From Takakia lepidozioides (lineage: Eukaryota > Streptophyta > Takakiopsida > Takakiales > Takakiaceae): DNA of 64,000 nucleotides. The DNA is taken from NCBI GenBank assembly GCA_030704615.1, contig CM060733.1, positions 69,316,001 to 69,380,000 of the forward strand, written 5' to 3'. A program made the position numbers and the translations under genes. The notes below the pieces were generated by a model. That model saw nothing but the letters and a program-made list of their open reading frames with translations. It made no database searches and had not been told where the DNA came from. Within the stretch, counting starts at the first letter, position 1. Every line of letters begins with the position of its first letter. Shown here in pieces: positions 1 through 12,190 of the stretch.

Positions 1-288
1 ACGCAATTACCCGCTGTCTACATGTGACTCCCCCTTTTGTGGCCCCATTCTAACGACCAAGGAAATATATTCACCCTGAATCTGGAAAGATGATGAAACC
101 CTGTAAGACTTTATTTACAACATGTACAATGGGTGAACGTGCATATGATGTGAAGTTCCCAAAAAGGGGGGGAGGAACAACAAACAAGAGAAGAAAACAA
201 AAAGCTATAGTAAACTACTCAGCTAGAGAAAAAAACAAAAACTATAGTAAGCTACTCAACCAGCGACGAAAACAGAAGTTATAGTAAA
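1..288. other. No gene seen
   Basis: AT-rich flank without a convincing coding frame. It holds two short imprecise direct repeats (actatagtaa-type phrases near 208-290). It probably belongs to the 3' flank or tail of the minus-strand LINE whose reading frame ends at 289. Confidence 0.4.
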
Positions 289-1870
289 CTACTCAAGCAG
301 AGCGACCCTCCAGCCAACAGCCTGGAGGAGATCAGGCAAGGAGATAGGCAAAGTGTCAGGCAGAGGCGGAAGACGAGATGACGCGGAGCTAGCCACATCA
401 GCCCGATGCAAAATAGAGATGGTTTGTGCTCTCTGCAAAGCAATTGAAACACGTTGTCGATAGTAGGCGACAAGGACGGAGGCATGTGGGATGCCAGTGG
501 GCCCGCTCTTGGCTGCATGATGTGCACATGTCCGCAGGAAATCGTCGAAGTGCCGGTGCAATGAGCCAAATATTTCGACCGCCAGTGGAAGAAATGTGTC
601 GGTGGGGTGACGATCGCTGTAATCGCGCTCCTTGGCCTGGGCTGCTACAGTGGCTGCCGTGCCTGGTGTGGTAGCTGCACGAGATAGCAGATCCGCTCGA
701 GTGGGGTCGACGAGAACGACATCTGTTAAGGTACGCAAACCATCTCTAGATAGGACGATGTCAACACGGCGGCGTGTAGAGTGGGACGTGAGCGTGGGTC
801 GTAGATGTGGTTGCTCACGCAGTACATGATACCCTGCCTCCCGAGCAATAGATGCCACCGCATCGCGAACCATATCATGAGACGCACTGCGCTCACCACC
901 ACATGGACAGCGGAGGAGATGGATGGCAAGGTCATCGATGGGCTGAAGACAGACGCAGCGCTAAAAGCCCAATGCCGAAGGATGAGGCAAACCGAGTCGA
1001 AGGCGGAGCGCAGTAGTGAAAATAGGGGATGAGAGGCGAAAATGTGCGATAGTGGGTCGTGCTGTCAACCATGCCCCTGCTCCGGGTCCTGCACATGATA
1101 GAAGTCGGGCTCGATGCAACTCAGAATAAGCACTTGAGAGCATGCCAGAAAAAGAATGACGGTGCACGCGCTCGGAAATGGACTCCTGAAGATGGTCGAG
1201 GCCTTGAGCAACCAACTGCTCAAATGGTGGTAGACATGCTCGCGCCGGTGCCGGAAGAAGATCTCGTGCAGAGCAGAGATGCTGCTAGAAGGGTAAAATG
1301 CCACTGTCGACATGTGCAACGGCGTCTATAAGGATGGGACGATGGTCACAGAGAAATCGTGAAGCGAGGGCTGGCGCCACGAATGCCCAACTGCCGAGGA
1401 AAACTGACGGGGCGGTAGTGACAGTGGACAAAAGACCCACACCACCGGAAGAGACGGGGCAAGGTGGCTTGCTGTCGTGGCAAAAGTCCCTGAGCACCCT
1501 CTTGAGCTCCCGGTCCTAACAATCTCCCGAAGATAGTCATCATGGTAGTATCAAACCCAGATAAGAGGTGTAGGAAATCTGGGTTGGGTGGAACAGTGCG
1601 CAAGAGATATGAGGGACGCTGAAGGAAACATTTGGTCAAGATTCTATATGCTACCTGTACATCTCCGAGCCTAGGACGGAGATCGGCGTGGGTGGCATCC
1701 TGGTGGAGTGCATCTTCCAAGAAGGACGTTGTGAACTGGGCGGTGCCAAAAGGGACTCCCAGGATTCTGATGCCATTGGGCGGAGCAATAAAGTGAGCAG
1801 GGAGGACAAAATCTGCAGGGAGACCGGACGGAGACCACACCGCACATTTGCGAGGTTGCACTGAAAGGCC
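289..1870 (-). pseudogene. LINE reverse transcriptase, 3' segment (post-RT and C-terminal domain)
   Basis: This is the downstream part of a minus-strand non-LTR retrotransposon ORF2 whose upstream part is at 14,113-15,350. The segment at 1,861-1,346 reads on from the RT core and has GIRILGVPFG, typical just after the RT palm. A Cys/His box (HLLRCPCGGERSASHD) lies near 870-930. The last 194 residues (873-289) contain RVDIVL and DVVLVDPTR. This could be a restriction-like nuclease fold as in some LINEs, but that is inference from spacing only. Frames shift between about 900 and 1,345, so the copy is dead. The coding sequence stops at the LTR element inserted at 1,871. Confidence 0.75.
1866..1870. 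repeat. Target site duplication AGGCC (left copy)
   Basis: AGGCC directly precedes the TG of the 5' LTR, and the same five bases follow the CA of the 3' LTR at 14,113-14,117. A 5-bp duplication is usual for Ty3/gypsy integrases. Confidence 0.9.
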
Positions 1871-2733
1871 TGTTAGAGGGCTGCTTGGGACTTAGACGCT
1901 TTTACGGGTTATGTGGGGTACCCTTAATTTTTGCGCAGATTGAGACCAACATGAGCCTTAGGGGTGGCAGCAGCAGGCTTTAGGGGGGTTACACAGCCCG
2001 ACACAGCTTTACACAGCCCGTCACAGCCCGACACAGCCCAACACAGCCAGTCGCAGCCCGACACAGCCTTACACAGCCAGTCACAGCTCGGCACAGCTTG
2101 ACACAGCCTGTCACAGTACATGGGGAACAATTATCATTGACAGGGAACGACTGTGAGGGAACGACATCTGCAAAAGAAATGTGTTACTTCAGGGATGACG
2201 GTTAATTAGTTAGGTGGTTAGAACAGCTTGCGGGCAGATAAGGAGAGCGGCAACGGAAGGAATGACACTTCACGGGGAGCGCTTCTGGGTCATGCATGAG
2301 AGGAGATAAGGCGGGGAGCAAGAAGGAGGAAAGATGAACAGTAGATGCTGATTACCTGCAAAACTGTAGTGATACGGTAGGGCAGATTAGAGTCACCATG
2401 GCATTGGCCTGATACCTGATAAATCATAATCTGATACTTATTCGATACAAACACACTGTGTAGAGTGACATGAGTGAAGCTGTGGAATGAATGCATGATT
2501 AACTGGAACTTAATAGATACTGATGCAATCTGATGCTTCAGTATACACGGTAAGGTAAATTGATAACATGAAGGCAAGAAGGAATACAAATAGGAAGCAC
2601 AACCATGATTCACTAGCTGCAGGTCATGACTGATTGTTCTGAGCGGGCTGAGTACTTAGAGATATCCAACTCTTCTATCTTGGAGTTTCCACCTCGGATA
2701 GCGAAGGGATGGGTGAGTAAAAGCCGCTCGACA
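1871..2733 (+). repeat. 5' LTR
   Basis: An 863-bp LTR, TG...CA, matched by 13,173-14,112. It contains a degenerate 10-11 bp tandem repeat built on CACAGCC (about 1,990-2,118), shorter than in the 3' LTR. No clear TATA box was identified. Confidence 0.92.
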
Positions 2734-2735
2734 TT

Positions 2736-2754
2736 TGGCGACCATACTGGGGAA
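2736..2754 (+). promoter_or_regulatory. Putative primer binding site
   Basis: TGGCGACCATACTGGGGA starts two bases after the 5' LTR. The TGG start and position fit a tRNA 3'-end complement. It resembles the tRNA-Asp-type PBS of some plant gypsy elements only in its first bases and GGGGA end, so the tRNA is not assigned. Confidence 0.6.
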
Positions 2755-2845
2755 CTGGGTCATGAACAACCAGATGTGACAGGCATCTGGTGGGATCATG
2801 GTGGATGGAGAATTAAAGAATTTGATGTGAATCAAATTCCCTGTG

Positions 2846-3465
2846 AAACTGAGAAGGAAGATTGTCCAAACAATTCTTTCAGAGGTTCTTGGAATTGCCA
2901 GACGGTTGTAAAGAAAACATTCTTAAGAGAGTGCATGATGCTGACCCTGAGTGGGGTCTGGAGAAAGGGGTGATAAAGATTTATCAGGTGGCCTGTAGAG
3001 GAAGAGCACGTTGGTTACCAACATTGGTTTATGTGATAGCATTGCTATCCATTAAGCGAGTAGAGTTTGAAGGCTGGGAGGAAAGGAAGGTGAAAGTTTA
3101 TACTCATATGCATTAGGAGCTTGTTCTGGTAAAGAATTGGATTCCAAAGGATATTCTGTGGATCAAACTCACACCAAGAACAGCTTTCCAGACTTGTTTG
3201 CCATATGGTTATATGGTAACGGAGACTTCTAGTATAGCCAAGGGTGCATTGAAGCTTGAAAGAAACCCAGGCATATACGAGAGATACTACAGAAGAGAGT
3301 TTTGGTTATTGCCACATTAAAGAAATTAAAGACATGGGACATGAGTGATGAAAGAGAAGCTAGACTCCAGAGATATTCAGCAAAAAGAGAAAGTTATCTG
3401 AAAGCTAATTATCCATATCTTTGGGAGAGAGGAATAGACATAGGGGAATCATCTCCAATTTATGC
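2846..3465 (+). pseudogene. gag N-terminal region, left of the inversion
   Basis: Plus-strand frames here read as the start of a gag protein: helical segments around LSKQFFQRFLELPDG (near 2,860), a stretch running to about 3,300, then ESYLKANYPYLWERGIDIG ending near 3,460. Two or more frame changes and stops interrupt it. It breaks off at about 3,465, where the sequence switches to antisense RT. The natural continuation lies on the minus strand at 6,500 (SPIPEELELDATPSF), which supports the inversion. Confidence 0.6.
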
Positions 3466-4117
3466 AAGTGCTCATTCTTAGAGCTGTACACACTGAAATC
3501 ATCCAAGAACACCTGCATGAAATCATCCAGATACTCATGAAAAGATTCACTTATCACTCTCTGAAAGGTTGCTGGTGCATTACAAAGTCCAAAAGGCATG
3601 ACTTTGTATGCATAAGCACCCCAGTCTGTGATGAAAGTTGTCTTTCCCTGGCCACTTGCACTTGATTATAACCACTGAAGCCATCCATGAATGAGTACAT
3701 CTCATGGCCTGCCACAGTGTCCAATACCGCTTCTGTGAATGGCAAAGGGAAAGGATCTTTCTTCGTGCAAGCATTCAACTTCTTATAGTTCACACAAACT
3801 CTCAGTTTACCATTCTTCTTGGGAACTATCACAATGGGTGACAACCAAGTTGTATACTCTATCGGGTATATAAACTTAGCCTCAGCCAACTTCTTGATCT
3901 CTTCTCCAACCTTCGGTGCATAGTTGGGATTCATTCTGTACCTTGTCTGTTTGATTGGTACTGACCCTGGTTCCAGTTCAATCTTATGCTGACAGATCTC
4001 AGGTGGTATCCCTTTTAGATCCTCGTAGCTCCAAGCAAATACATCTTTGTATTTGATGAACAAACTCTTAGCTTCCTCAAAGAATTCTGGCTCCAAATCA
4101 GCCCCTACCTTCACCAT
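3457..4117 (-). pseudogene. Reverse transcriptase N-terminal half, inverted
   Basis: Minus-strand RT core with KYKDVFAWSYEDLKGIPPE, SPIVIVPKKNGKLRVCVNYK, FSGYNQV, MPFGLCNAPATFQRV and the catalytic FLDD box (YxDD family). A frameshift near 3,640 separates FSGYNQV from MPFGLCN. The frame ends abruptly after KNEHLHKL at about 3,457, where the helix before the thumb should follow. That continuation (LARCRMRGLGLNPEKC) is at 6,513 on the opposite strand. The half-gene therefore lies inside a block inverted relative to the LTRs, RNase H and integrase. Confidence 0.9.
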
Positions 4118-4130
4118 CCTCGGTTCCTCT

Positions 4131-5798
4131 TCAGTCCATGACTGTTTCTCGCCCTTCCGGCTTCACATTATAACTGGTCACCTTGCTGTTCAGGTCTGTG
4201 TTCCCTGTCACATGGGCAATTCGATTGATTGCTTGATACAGCCTGTGTCTACAATAAGGTGCCACAGCCAATAGCTGTCCAATGGTAATCTCTGCTTTGG
4301 ACTGGCATATTACTTCAGCCAAAGTCCCTTCATTACTCTGCATGTTTGCAGCTTCTTTCTTCCCTTCATCCTCACTCACTTCCTTTTCTCTTTCAGAATC
4401 AGAGGAATCTGCCATAGGAATATCAGTACTCTTCTGCATTTCCCTTATGGTATCTGCCACTTCTTTGTGCAGTTCCTTCTCATCTCTCCAAGCCTCATCG
4501 TCTTCAGGCACATCACTGCCATCTTCATTATCATCATCTTCTTCATCTACTGGAGGTATTAGTTTGGCTTTGCTTCTCGTTACTATCATTGTATTTACTT
4601 CTGGTACAACACATGGCCTAACCATGTGAGCTGCCACCACTGGCCCCTCATTCACAGGAGCTCTCATCTCATTCTGGTGTCTGATCCAGAATGGACAGGC
4701 TGCCTTGCGATGGCCTGCCTGATTACAATAGTAACACAGTTCTTCCCCATTAGGTCCTCGCCCTTGGTCTGTTCTGGAATTGTTTCTGTAATCCTGATTC
4801 CCTGGCTGGTAATTCCCCCTTGGATTACCCTGATAGTTGCCTCTGGAATTTCCTTGGTAATTCCCTCTTGAATTACCTCTCCCTTCCATGCCATTGTTAT
4901 AACCACCAGGCCTACCATAGTGGTCCTGATTACTGTTTCTTCTTGGCTGGGGCTGCACTTGATGCACCCTTACTTGCCTAGGTTCTCTAGCTGCTGTCCT
5001 TCTGTTGTAGTAACAATTCTCAGTAGAATGGTTATCCATTTTACAGATAGTACAGTGTTTCTCCTTCATGTGGCATTCAGTGGTGGTATGGCCTTCATTC
5101 TGGCACTTTGCACACCAAACACCCTTCCTCCAATGTGTTACAGTCTCTGTGGCATACTTCTTCAAGATTTCTTCTAATCTTTTCTCATAGTTATCCCTCT
5201 TCAACTTCTCCTTTCTCTTACTCTTCCTTTTCAGCTCTTGTTCTTCTTCCTCATCTGACTCATCCTCAGAGTCCTCATCATCCCTTTTCTCTCTCCTGAG
5301 CATTCCCAATTGCTCAATTCTGTTCGCTGTTTCAAATGCCTCCTCCACTGTATTATGGGGTAACATATCCACTTTCTTTTGCAACTCTGGTCTTAGTCCA
5401 CTCACAAACCAAGTCTTCTGTAAACTTGGTGCTGGTACAGCAGCCAGCTTTTTCATCATCAATTCCATTTTTTCCATATACTCCTCAACAGTTTCATGCT
5501 TCTTTTGCTTTAACTGTTGTAAACTTCCATACACTTCATCCTCAGTTTTACTTGTCCTGAACCTATTTCGGAATGCTGTATTCAAGCCATTCCAGGTTAG
5601 GAAATGATTATCAGGGAATCTTGCATACCATTCACTTGCTTTCTTAAGTGAACAAGGAAACAATCTCATCTTGGCATCATCGCCATTCTCATTGTTCACA
5701 ATACACATGTGCTCAAATTGGCTAATGTGTACATCAGGATCCCCTTTTTCTGAATATATTGGAAAAGGTGGTTTTGCCCGTGTTGGTTGTAACGCCAT
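4131..5798 (-). pseudogene. gag capsid/nucleocapsid, inverted
   Basis: An open frame of 555 codons. Residues about 20-165 form a Retrotrans_gag-type capsid domain (KKASEWYARFPDNHFLTWN; QLKQKKHETVEEYMEKME; TWFVSGLRPELQKKV). A charged KRKSKRKEKLKR linker follows. Then come zinc-binding boxes CAKCQNEGHTTTEC and CTICKMDNHSTENC, Arg/Gly/Asn-rich repeats, and a classical CCHC knuckle CYYCNQAGHRKAAC. The acidic C-terminal part runs to the RT region. No D[ST]G protease motif is visible before RT, although ITIGQLLAVAPYCRHRLY resembles sequence that usually precedes it. Gag binds its RNA in virus-like particles. Confidence 0.85.
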
Positions 5799-5813
5799 CT
5801 GTGGCCCTACCTT

Positions 5814-6500
5814 CTACCCACTGACAGATGCTGGCCCCCTTGCTGGTGCTGGTCCTTGAGGACCTGTTGTAGTTGTGGTGGATCTTCCACCCAGTGGTGG
5901 CCCCTGAGCACTCCCTGCTACTGGCCCCACGATATTCACAGTATTCCCAGCTCCAGTTGCACTACTTCCCACACTCCCTGTCCCCCCAGAGCCAGATCCA
6001 GGCTGCCCGCCTGATCCCCCTGAGCCGACACCTTCGTTAGCCTGTGATCTAAGTGCTCCACTTGATCCAAGTCCAACGGGTTGGGATGTCCTGGTTGTAG
6101 TCTCAACCTCAGCTGTTGGGTCTACTTCTTCATACTCTTCCTCTTCCAATTTCTTCTCTCTGTTTTCATCTTCCAAGTTCTGCCCTTGGGTTTCTTCTTC
6201 TTCACTCATGTAACTCAATTGCAATGGTGTTGGAGAGTCTGAAGTCTCCGTTGGCTCTGCCACATCCTCTCCTCCTTCTTCGTCTTCCGTTTTAGAAATC
6301 GGAGTTCCTGCTTTTGGTGTTCCATGCCAACTCTTATCAAAGATTCCTGTCAAATCTTTTATCTAGGGATGTACCTCAGATCTTTCACCTCGTGGTTGAT
6401 ATTCTTCCCGTACCAATTCCCTTAATCTTTCTTGCAAAGAAAAAGAAGGAGTGGCATCCAACTCTAGTTCTTCCGGTATGGGTGATGTACTCTCTGATCT
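5814..6500 (-). pseudogene. gag N-terminal linker, inverted
   Basis: Low-complexity frame upstream of the capsid domain on the minus strand: an acidic part (EEEETQGQNLEDENREKK) and a Gly/Ser-rich part. A stop codon separates it from the more N-terminal stretch SPIPEELELDATPSF up to about 6,500. That stretch is the expected continuation of the plus-strand gag fragment ending at 3,465. Confidence 0.6.
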
Positions 6501-6503
6501 TAA

Positions 6504-7784
6504 TGGTGTAGTTTGGCCAGATGCAGGATGAGAGGTCTGGGCCTGAATCCAGAGAAGTGTACTTTCTGTGTGAACTCAGGGGTGCTTCTGGGACATATTG
6601 TGTGTAAGAGGGGACTTCTTGTGGATCCCAGGAAGACAAAGGCCATTAAAGCCTCTCCACCACCAGTAAATGTTAAGAGTCTAAGGAGATTCCTTGGACA
6701 AGCCAGTTATTACAGAAGATTTGTCAAAAGGTATGCACAGATAGCAGCACCATTGAGCAAGCTTCTGAAGAAAGATGCAGTGTTTGCATGGACAGTTGAA
6801 TGTCAACAGGCTTTTGAGGAACTTACATTGTCAGTAACAACTACACCTGTGCTGATTAACCCTCACTGGCATGTAGTATTTCATGTTCACTGTGATGCCT
6901 CAGGAGAAGCGTTGGGAGCGGTGTTAGCCCAAAATGTTACAGGAAATATAGATTCACCTGTGTATTATGCTAGCAGGTTGATGAACAATGCTGAAAGGAA
7001 CTATAGCACAACTGAAAGAGAAGCACTGGCAATGATTTATACAGTCAAGAAATTCAGGCATTACCTATTGGGAAGAAAGTTTATGTTTTATGTGGATCAC
7101 CAGGCTCTGATATATCTGGTGAACAAACCTTTGATAAGTGGAAGGATAGCAAGGTGGTTAATAATCTTGCACGAGTTTGAGTTCGAAGTTGTTTACAAGC
7201 CTGGCCGTTTGCATCTTGTGGCAGATCATTTGTCACACCTAACAACAGGAGAGCCCGCCATAGGAGTAGACGACCAATTACCTGATGCGAGTTTATTTGC
7301 AATGGAGGTGCAAGGAAGTGCAGATGAATGGTTAGATTGGCAGTGGCCAATCAGATATTACCTTACTCATGGTCAGTGCCCACCTAGTTATGGTAAGGAG
7401 CAGAGGAAGAGAATCGCTATCAAGGCTTTACCTTATACTATGATAGGGGGCAGAATGTATAAGCTAGGACCTGATGGAGTACTTAAACGATGCTTGTACC
7501 ACCATGAAGTAAATAAAGTTTTGGAGGAAGTTCATATAGGAGTGGCTGGAGGTCATTTTGGAGAAGAGACTACCAGTAGGAAGATACTACTTGCAGGTTA
7601 CTGGTGGCCTACTTTGTTCAAAGATGTACACAAGTATTGTCAGAGTTGTGATGAATGTCAGAGGCTAGGTCCTTTGCAGAGATCTGGGAAGATGGCTTTG
7701 CATCCTACGATGCCTACTGAACCATTTCAGAAATGGAGACTAGACTTTTTTGGACCAATTAACCCACCGGCCAAGAATACATAG
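6504..7784 (+). pseudogene. RT C-terminal half, RNase H and integrase zinc domain
   Basis: The frame starts mid-RT (LARCRMRGLGLNPEKC, VLLGHIV, LRRFLGQASYYRRFV thumb/connection). RNase H follows with HCDASGEALGAVLAQ, TTEREALAMI and FYVDHQALIYL supplying the acidic residues. The integrase HHCC domain comes next (HIGVAGGHFG ... CQSCDECQR), and then the first catalytic Asp in RLDFFGP. A TAG at 7,782-7,784 interrupts the integrase, and the same frame resumes at once. The N-terminal half of this RT is inverted at 3,457-4,117. Confidence 0.92.
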
Positions 7785-9377
7785 AACAAGTACATAATTA
7801 CAACCACTGATTATACTACGAAGTGGGTGGAAGCTAAAGTTCTGAAGGACAACACAGCCAAGTCCACAGCAAGGTTCCTGTATGAGAACATACTTACACG
7901 ATTTGGCTGTCCCTTGGAATTTATCAGTGACCAGGGAAGTCACTTCATTAATGAGACCATTGAACTATTGACTAAAGAGTTCATGATTGTGCATAGGAAG
8001 AGTACAACGTATTACCCACAGGGTAATGGGCAGGCAGAGGCTACCAACAAAATACTATGTACTATCTTGGCTCAGATAGTCAATGCAAACAGAATGGATT
8101 GGGATACAAAGCTGCTGACAGCTTTGTGGTCATACAGGACTTCATATAAAGTCACCACTAAGTATACACCATTCCAATTAGTTTATGGTATGGAAGCTTT
8201 ACTTCCAGTGGAATTCTTGTTACCTATCATGAGAACTGAATGGGGAAAGAGAATGGAATTGGAAGATTCAATTAAGGTCAGGAAACATGAATTATACCAT
8301 GTGGAAGAAGTACGTGCTGATGCAGCTGATAACATGACCAGAATTCAGATGAAGAGGAAGGAACAGTTTGATGAAGGCAAATTAAAGACTTTTAAGACGG
8401 GAGATTTGGTTCTCTGGTTGCAGAAGAAGGGGAAGATTAAAGCTTCTAAGCTTAAATCACCATGGAATGGACCTTATGTCATACAGAAGATGTATGATAA
8501 CAACACAGCCATGTTACAAATCATTAACAAAGAGATGCTGGGAAGAGTCAATGCCAATAAGTTGAAGGGGTACAGTGGTATCCATGACAAACCATTGCAG
8601 CACAATTTGCATGTTGAAACGCAAAAGCAGTCACGGGCTGCGCCAGTGATACCAACGGAGTATGGAGCACTTGTCGCTAAGCCGAGCATATATGACCAGG
8701 GCGGGAACTACAGGTGTTCGCATACCTATCACAGCCCATCACAGTGTGACACAGCCTATCACAGCCCATCACAGTGCCACACAGCCTATCACAGCCCAAC
8801 ACAGCCCATACAAATTACACAGTCCATAGGGTCAGTGACAGGTGGACGCGAATTAACGTTAGAAAAGTGGCCATCAAGTGAAGAAAAAGTTTGGAAGTCA
8901 AACTTGGAGAATGTGCCACGCGGAGAGGGGAGGACGGGGGCATGTTTAGAAATGGACACATGGCGGCTAAGGCGAAGCACACCGCGCTGCATCGATTGCA
9001 AAAATGAGTTTCATCATGCAAGAGGACAAATCGGGCCGTCAAAGTACCTACCCGGTACAGCAACTAACACTAATTGTGGGCCCATTAATGCATTCAGTGC
9101 CAGGGTAACGGAACCCTTTTCGAGTTCAGAAAATGGAAACCTATGCCACATGTGCTGTCCTACTAGACATTCCAAGTGGAAATGTCCATGGAGGGGGGTG
9201 GAATTAAGGAATTATCTAAGCAGTCCACAGCCAATCAGGAGTGAGAATTACATGCAGGTGGTTCCCTCCAAGAAACAAGAAAAAGAAATAAGAAGTGTTA
9301 TGAGCGGAAGAGTCGGAGTGGCTCTGAATAGCAAAGCTCTCGACGGAAGGGGCAATCAAAGCACACTAGCCTGGTAG
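7785..9377 (+). pseudogene. Integrase core and C-terminus, plus 3' extension
   Basis: The continuation in frame after the stop has YTTKWVEAK, the second catalytic Asp in FISDQGSHF, the Glu in GNGQAEATNK, and a GPY/F-type C-terminal domain (SPWNGPYVIQKMYD; VNANKLKGY). No chromodomain was recognised. The open frame continues beyond the integrase through CACAGCC-type repeats (8,728-8,822), then a Cys-containing unknown stretch, ending at 9,377. The extension after about 8,700 may be read-through of repeat DNA rather than real protein. Confidence 0.88.
8728..8822 (+). repeat. CACAGCC-type tandem repeat internal to the element
   Basis: About nine degenerate units of the same cacagcc-type repeat found in both LTRs (1,990-2,118 and 13,292-13,497), here just after the integrase. 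Confidence 0.8.
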
Positions 9378-9379
9378 CT

Positions 9380-11084
9380 ATGGCAGATGTAACCGATTAT
9401 ACACTCGCTTTACTTCTCACGCAGTGGCGCAAGGACGGACGTATTGAGAGTATATTTTCTCTCACTCGTTACTTGCAAGCCCCACAGGCTTACACGCACT
9501 TACATGTTCCATTCTGTGCCAACCATACCTTCATGCTCTGTGCCCTGCAAGCTTTCCTTCAGCTATTTCAAACAAAGCCTTTCTGTTTGTCTAGAATGAA
9601 GAGAGTGAGGGGAATGGAGGATATCAGGGTGAAGAGCACCACGATACTGCAGAAGCAAACAATTGCAGCACCGCAGGCAGTACAGCTGCTAAGGGAGTTG
9701 CGATTGGAGGGGCTGAGGACTGGCCCTTGCATCATCGGCAGTTCATGATACAACTTCTTCAGAACTTTGAGCCTCGGACGGGAGTTACTCAGGTGAGGGG
9801 AGTAGATATAGAAATTACTCCGCAGTACCTGCAGCAATTGTTTGATTTGCCATCAGGACATGTGGATGTGGATGAGCACAGGGCAAGATCGCAGATAGGG
9901 AATTTGTTCCAAGAAGGGAGTTTCTTTAAAACTCAAGGTTACGCTTGTACCAAAGCCGAGTACCCAGGGCTTAGGGAAGTTGGAAAATATTGAACGTTCT
10001 GTTTGCCATGAAACAGAACCAACAGTATTTGAGCAGGTCATTCACAGAGGAGATCCTGAAGGCTTTGAGGGGAGAGGATGTCGCTTGGGCGAAGTTAATG
10101 TACAATGGACTGGTGGACGAGATGAAGAGGTTACAGGGCACTGATACTAAGTCTCCGATCATTGTGTCTGGTCCAGTCATTGCCCAAATAATTCTTGATT
10201 CTTGCATACTTGATACTCGGGAACGTAAGGAGATGGGAGTGTTTGAGGCAGAAACCACTGCAATTGAAGAGCAGGGCTCTTCACACAGTGAGGGTGGACT
10301 GGCAAGGCAACACCAGTCTAAGAGACAGAGGCGGGGTATGACTGTAGTGGCGGATCCACTGGCTTCACGGAAACCGCACGATAATGTTTCCCAAGCTTTT
10401 GTGCAAGATGGGGCACAGCAGCACAGAGAGCTGTTATTATTGAAAGCACAGCCTTCGGAAAGGGAAGAGGAAGTCACTTTGATACCACAGCCACCACAAC
10501 CAATTGACTCAGTTGTTTTAGAGGTTCCACAGTTAGTACATGTTGTGACATCACCCCCAATTGCTTTGGAAGGAGAAAGGTTGGACATTCCCACTACAAA
10601 GCAGGTCATGGCCGAAATTGAGAAGGGTGACCTTCTCTATGAAAACTCTGGCTTGGTAAGGGAATTAGTGATTCCAGAGGTGCAGCGGTTGTCCAGGGAG
10701 AACCCTGTTGTGCATGTAATACCCACACCTGTGACGGAGGTACCAGGGGTAGAATATCAAGACACTGCAGCACCTGTGGCGGATGAGGTGGTTCAGGAAG
10801 AAAATCTGGTGGGGCAATGGCCTGAATGGTTGGTGAGGCATCACACTGTCGAGGATCAGGAAGAACAGCAGCAAGCTCACCATGATGACCCTCAGCAGGC
10901 CATGCTTATGAGTTCCATAAGCAGAACACTTAATTTGTTGGGCACTTATGTGAAATCTCATGTTCCATCTACCCAATTGGCAACTTTGAGGGAGGAACTC
11001 AGGAAGGAGTTTGAGGCTCGACTTGCCACTGAGTGTGCTAACAAGGTAGAGAGGAGGTCAATCTCAAGTTACAGCAAGAGTTAG
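9380..11084 (+). pseudogene. Extra sense-strand ORF of the LTR element, N-terminal part
   Basis: Three frames (9,380-9,748, 9,727-9,993, 9,990-11,084) overlap end to end and read as one protein broken by frameshifts near 9,735 and 9,990. Residues around 9,780-9,860 (QVRGVDIEITPQYLQQLFD) vaguely recall the globular domain of so-called plant transposon proteins next to gypsy polyproteins, but this is weak. A Pro/Val/Glu-rich disordered region follows. It lies downstream of pol in sense orientation, where some plant gypsy elements carry an additional or env-like ORF. No signal peptide or membrane segment is apparent, so env is not claimed. Confidence 0.55.
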
Positions 11085-11101
11085 AGGACACAAAGGCTGT
11101 T

Positions 11102-12190
11102 TTGCAGTTGGCCAAGGAACATCTGATTGAAGCCCGCCTGGAGCAGGATCAGTTGCATGAAGCACATAAACAACAGTTATACCAAATGCAGGTGAAACAT
11201 GAGGGCAAGTTGCAAGAAGTGAATGCACTACATACAGAGTTGCAGGCAGTACATGAGAGGATGACCATACAATGTGCTACACTCACAACTACTCTTGAGC
11301 AAACTGCATTAGAAGTTAACAGACAAGGGGAGAGATGTATGAAGGCAGAGGCAGAGATAATCGAGCAGGCGAAACTCATTGTTGATATGAAGAATACAAT
11401 CTGTCGCAATGAGAATACTTTCAAGCAATACAGACAAGTTGAGGCTGACCAAGAGAGGTACATCCTGGAGTTGCAACAAACAGTCATGGTAAATAGAAAT
11501 GAACTCTCTGTGGCTAACAAGGCTTGGAAGGAAGACAATAATCTGGCTGCTGCCTATGCGAGTTTGGTTGAACCTTATGCAAAGCGCATGGAGGCTTTAC
11601 AGCAGCAGTTAGATGTGTACAGGCTCACAGAGGAGCAGACTCTCAGGGGTGCCACACACGACTTGGTGGATAACCACCTTATGCAGGTCTGGTTAGCACA
11701 AGGGCCGGTGGAAGGCAAAGCACCACGGAAGCTCACCCAGGGCGAGATGAATGAGCTCAGACTGCAGGTGCAAAACATTGCCACAACTACTATAGACAAT
11801 GTCTATAGTAGGATAGCGGAGCTACATGAGGATGTAGAAGGCCTGCAGACTCAGGTGGATGACCTGAGTTCAAATATTGACAAGAGAGTCTTTGTACCCG
11901 AGGAACAGCTGATAGCTACTTATTTACAGGCCAGAACTCTAATTTTTCAGTCTTCTTCGCAAGGGGTGCAGGAGATGCCAGTGGTAGAAGGGCCAGTGGT
12001 CCCAATACCACAACAAGTGACTGTGCAGGTAGCTGACCCTGTTGTTACTACAGCCACACCACAGCCTGAGGTATGGGGGGATGCTGCTTTTAACCACCTA
12101 AGACTCCTGCTGCACGAGAGTACAGTCGGCTATGATTATGCCCTTCAACCAAATTCCCATTGTGTTGGATTTGGCTTGGAAGAAATTTAG
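11102..12190 (+). pseudogene. Extra sense-strand ORF, coiled-coil part
   Basis: 362 codons rich in Gln, Glu, Leu and Ala, with long heptad-like stretches from the start to about residue 190 (for example KQQLYQMQVKHEGKLQEV and EALQQQLDVYRLTEEQ) and a second short one around residues 225-270. This predicts a coiled coil. The frame joins the preceding segment across about 17 bases and a frameshift. The product is unknown; a structural or particle-associated role is only a guess. Confidence 0.5.
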
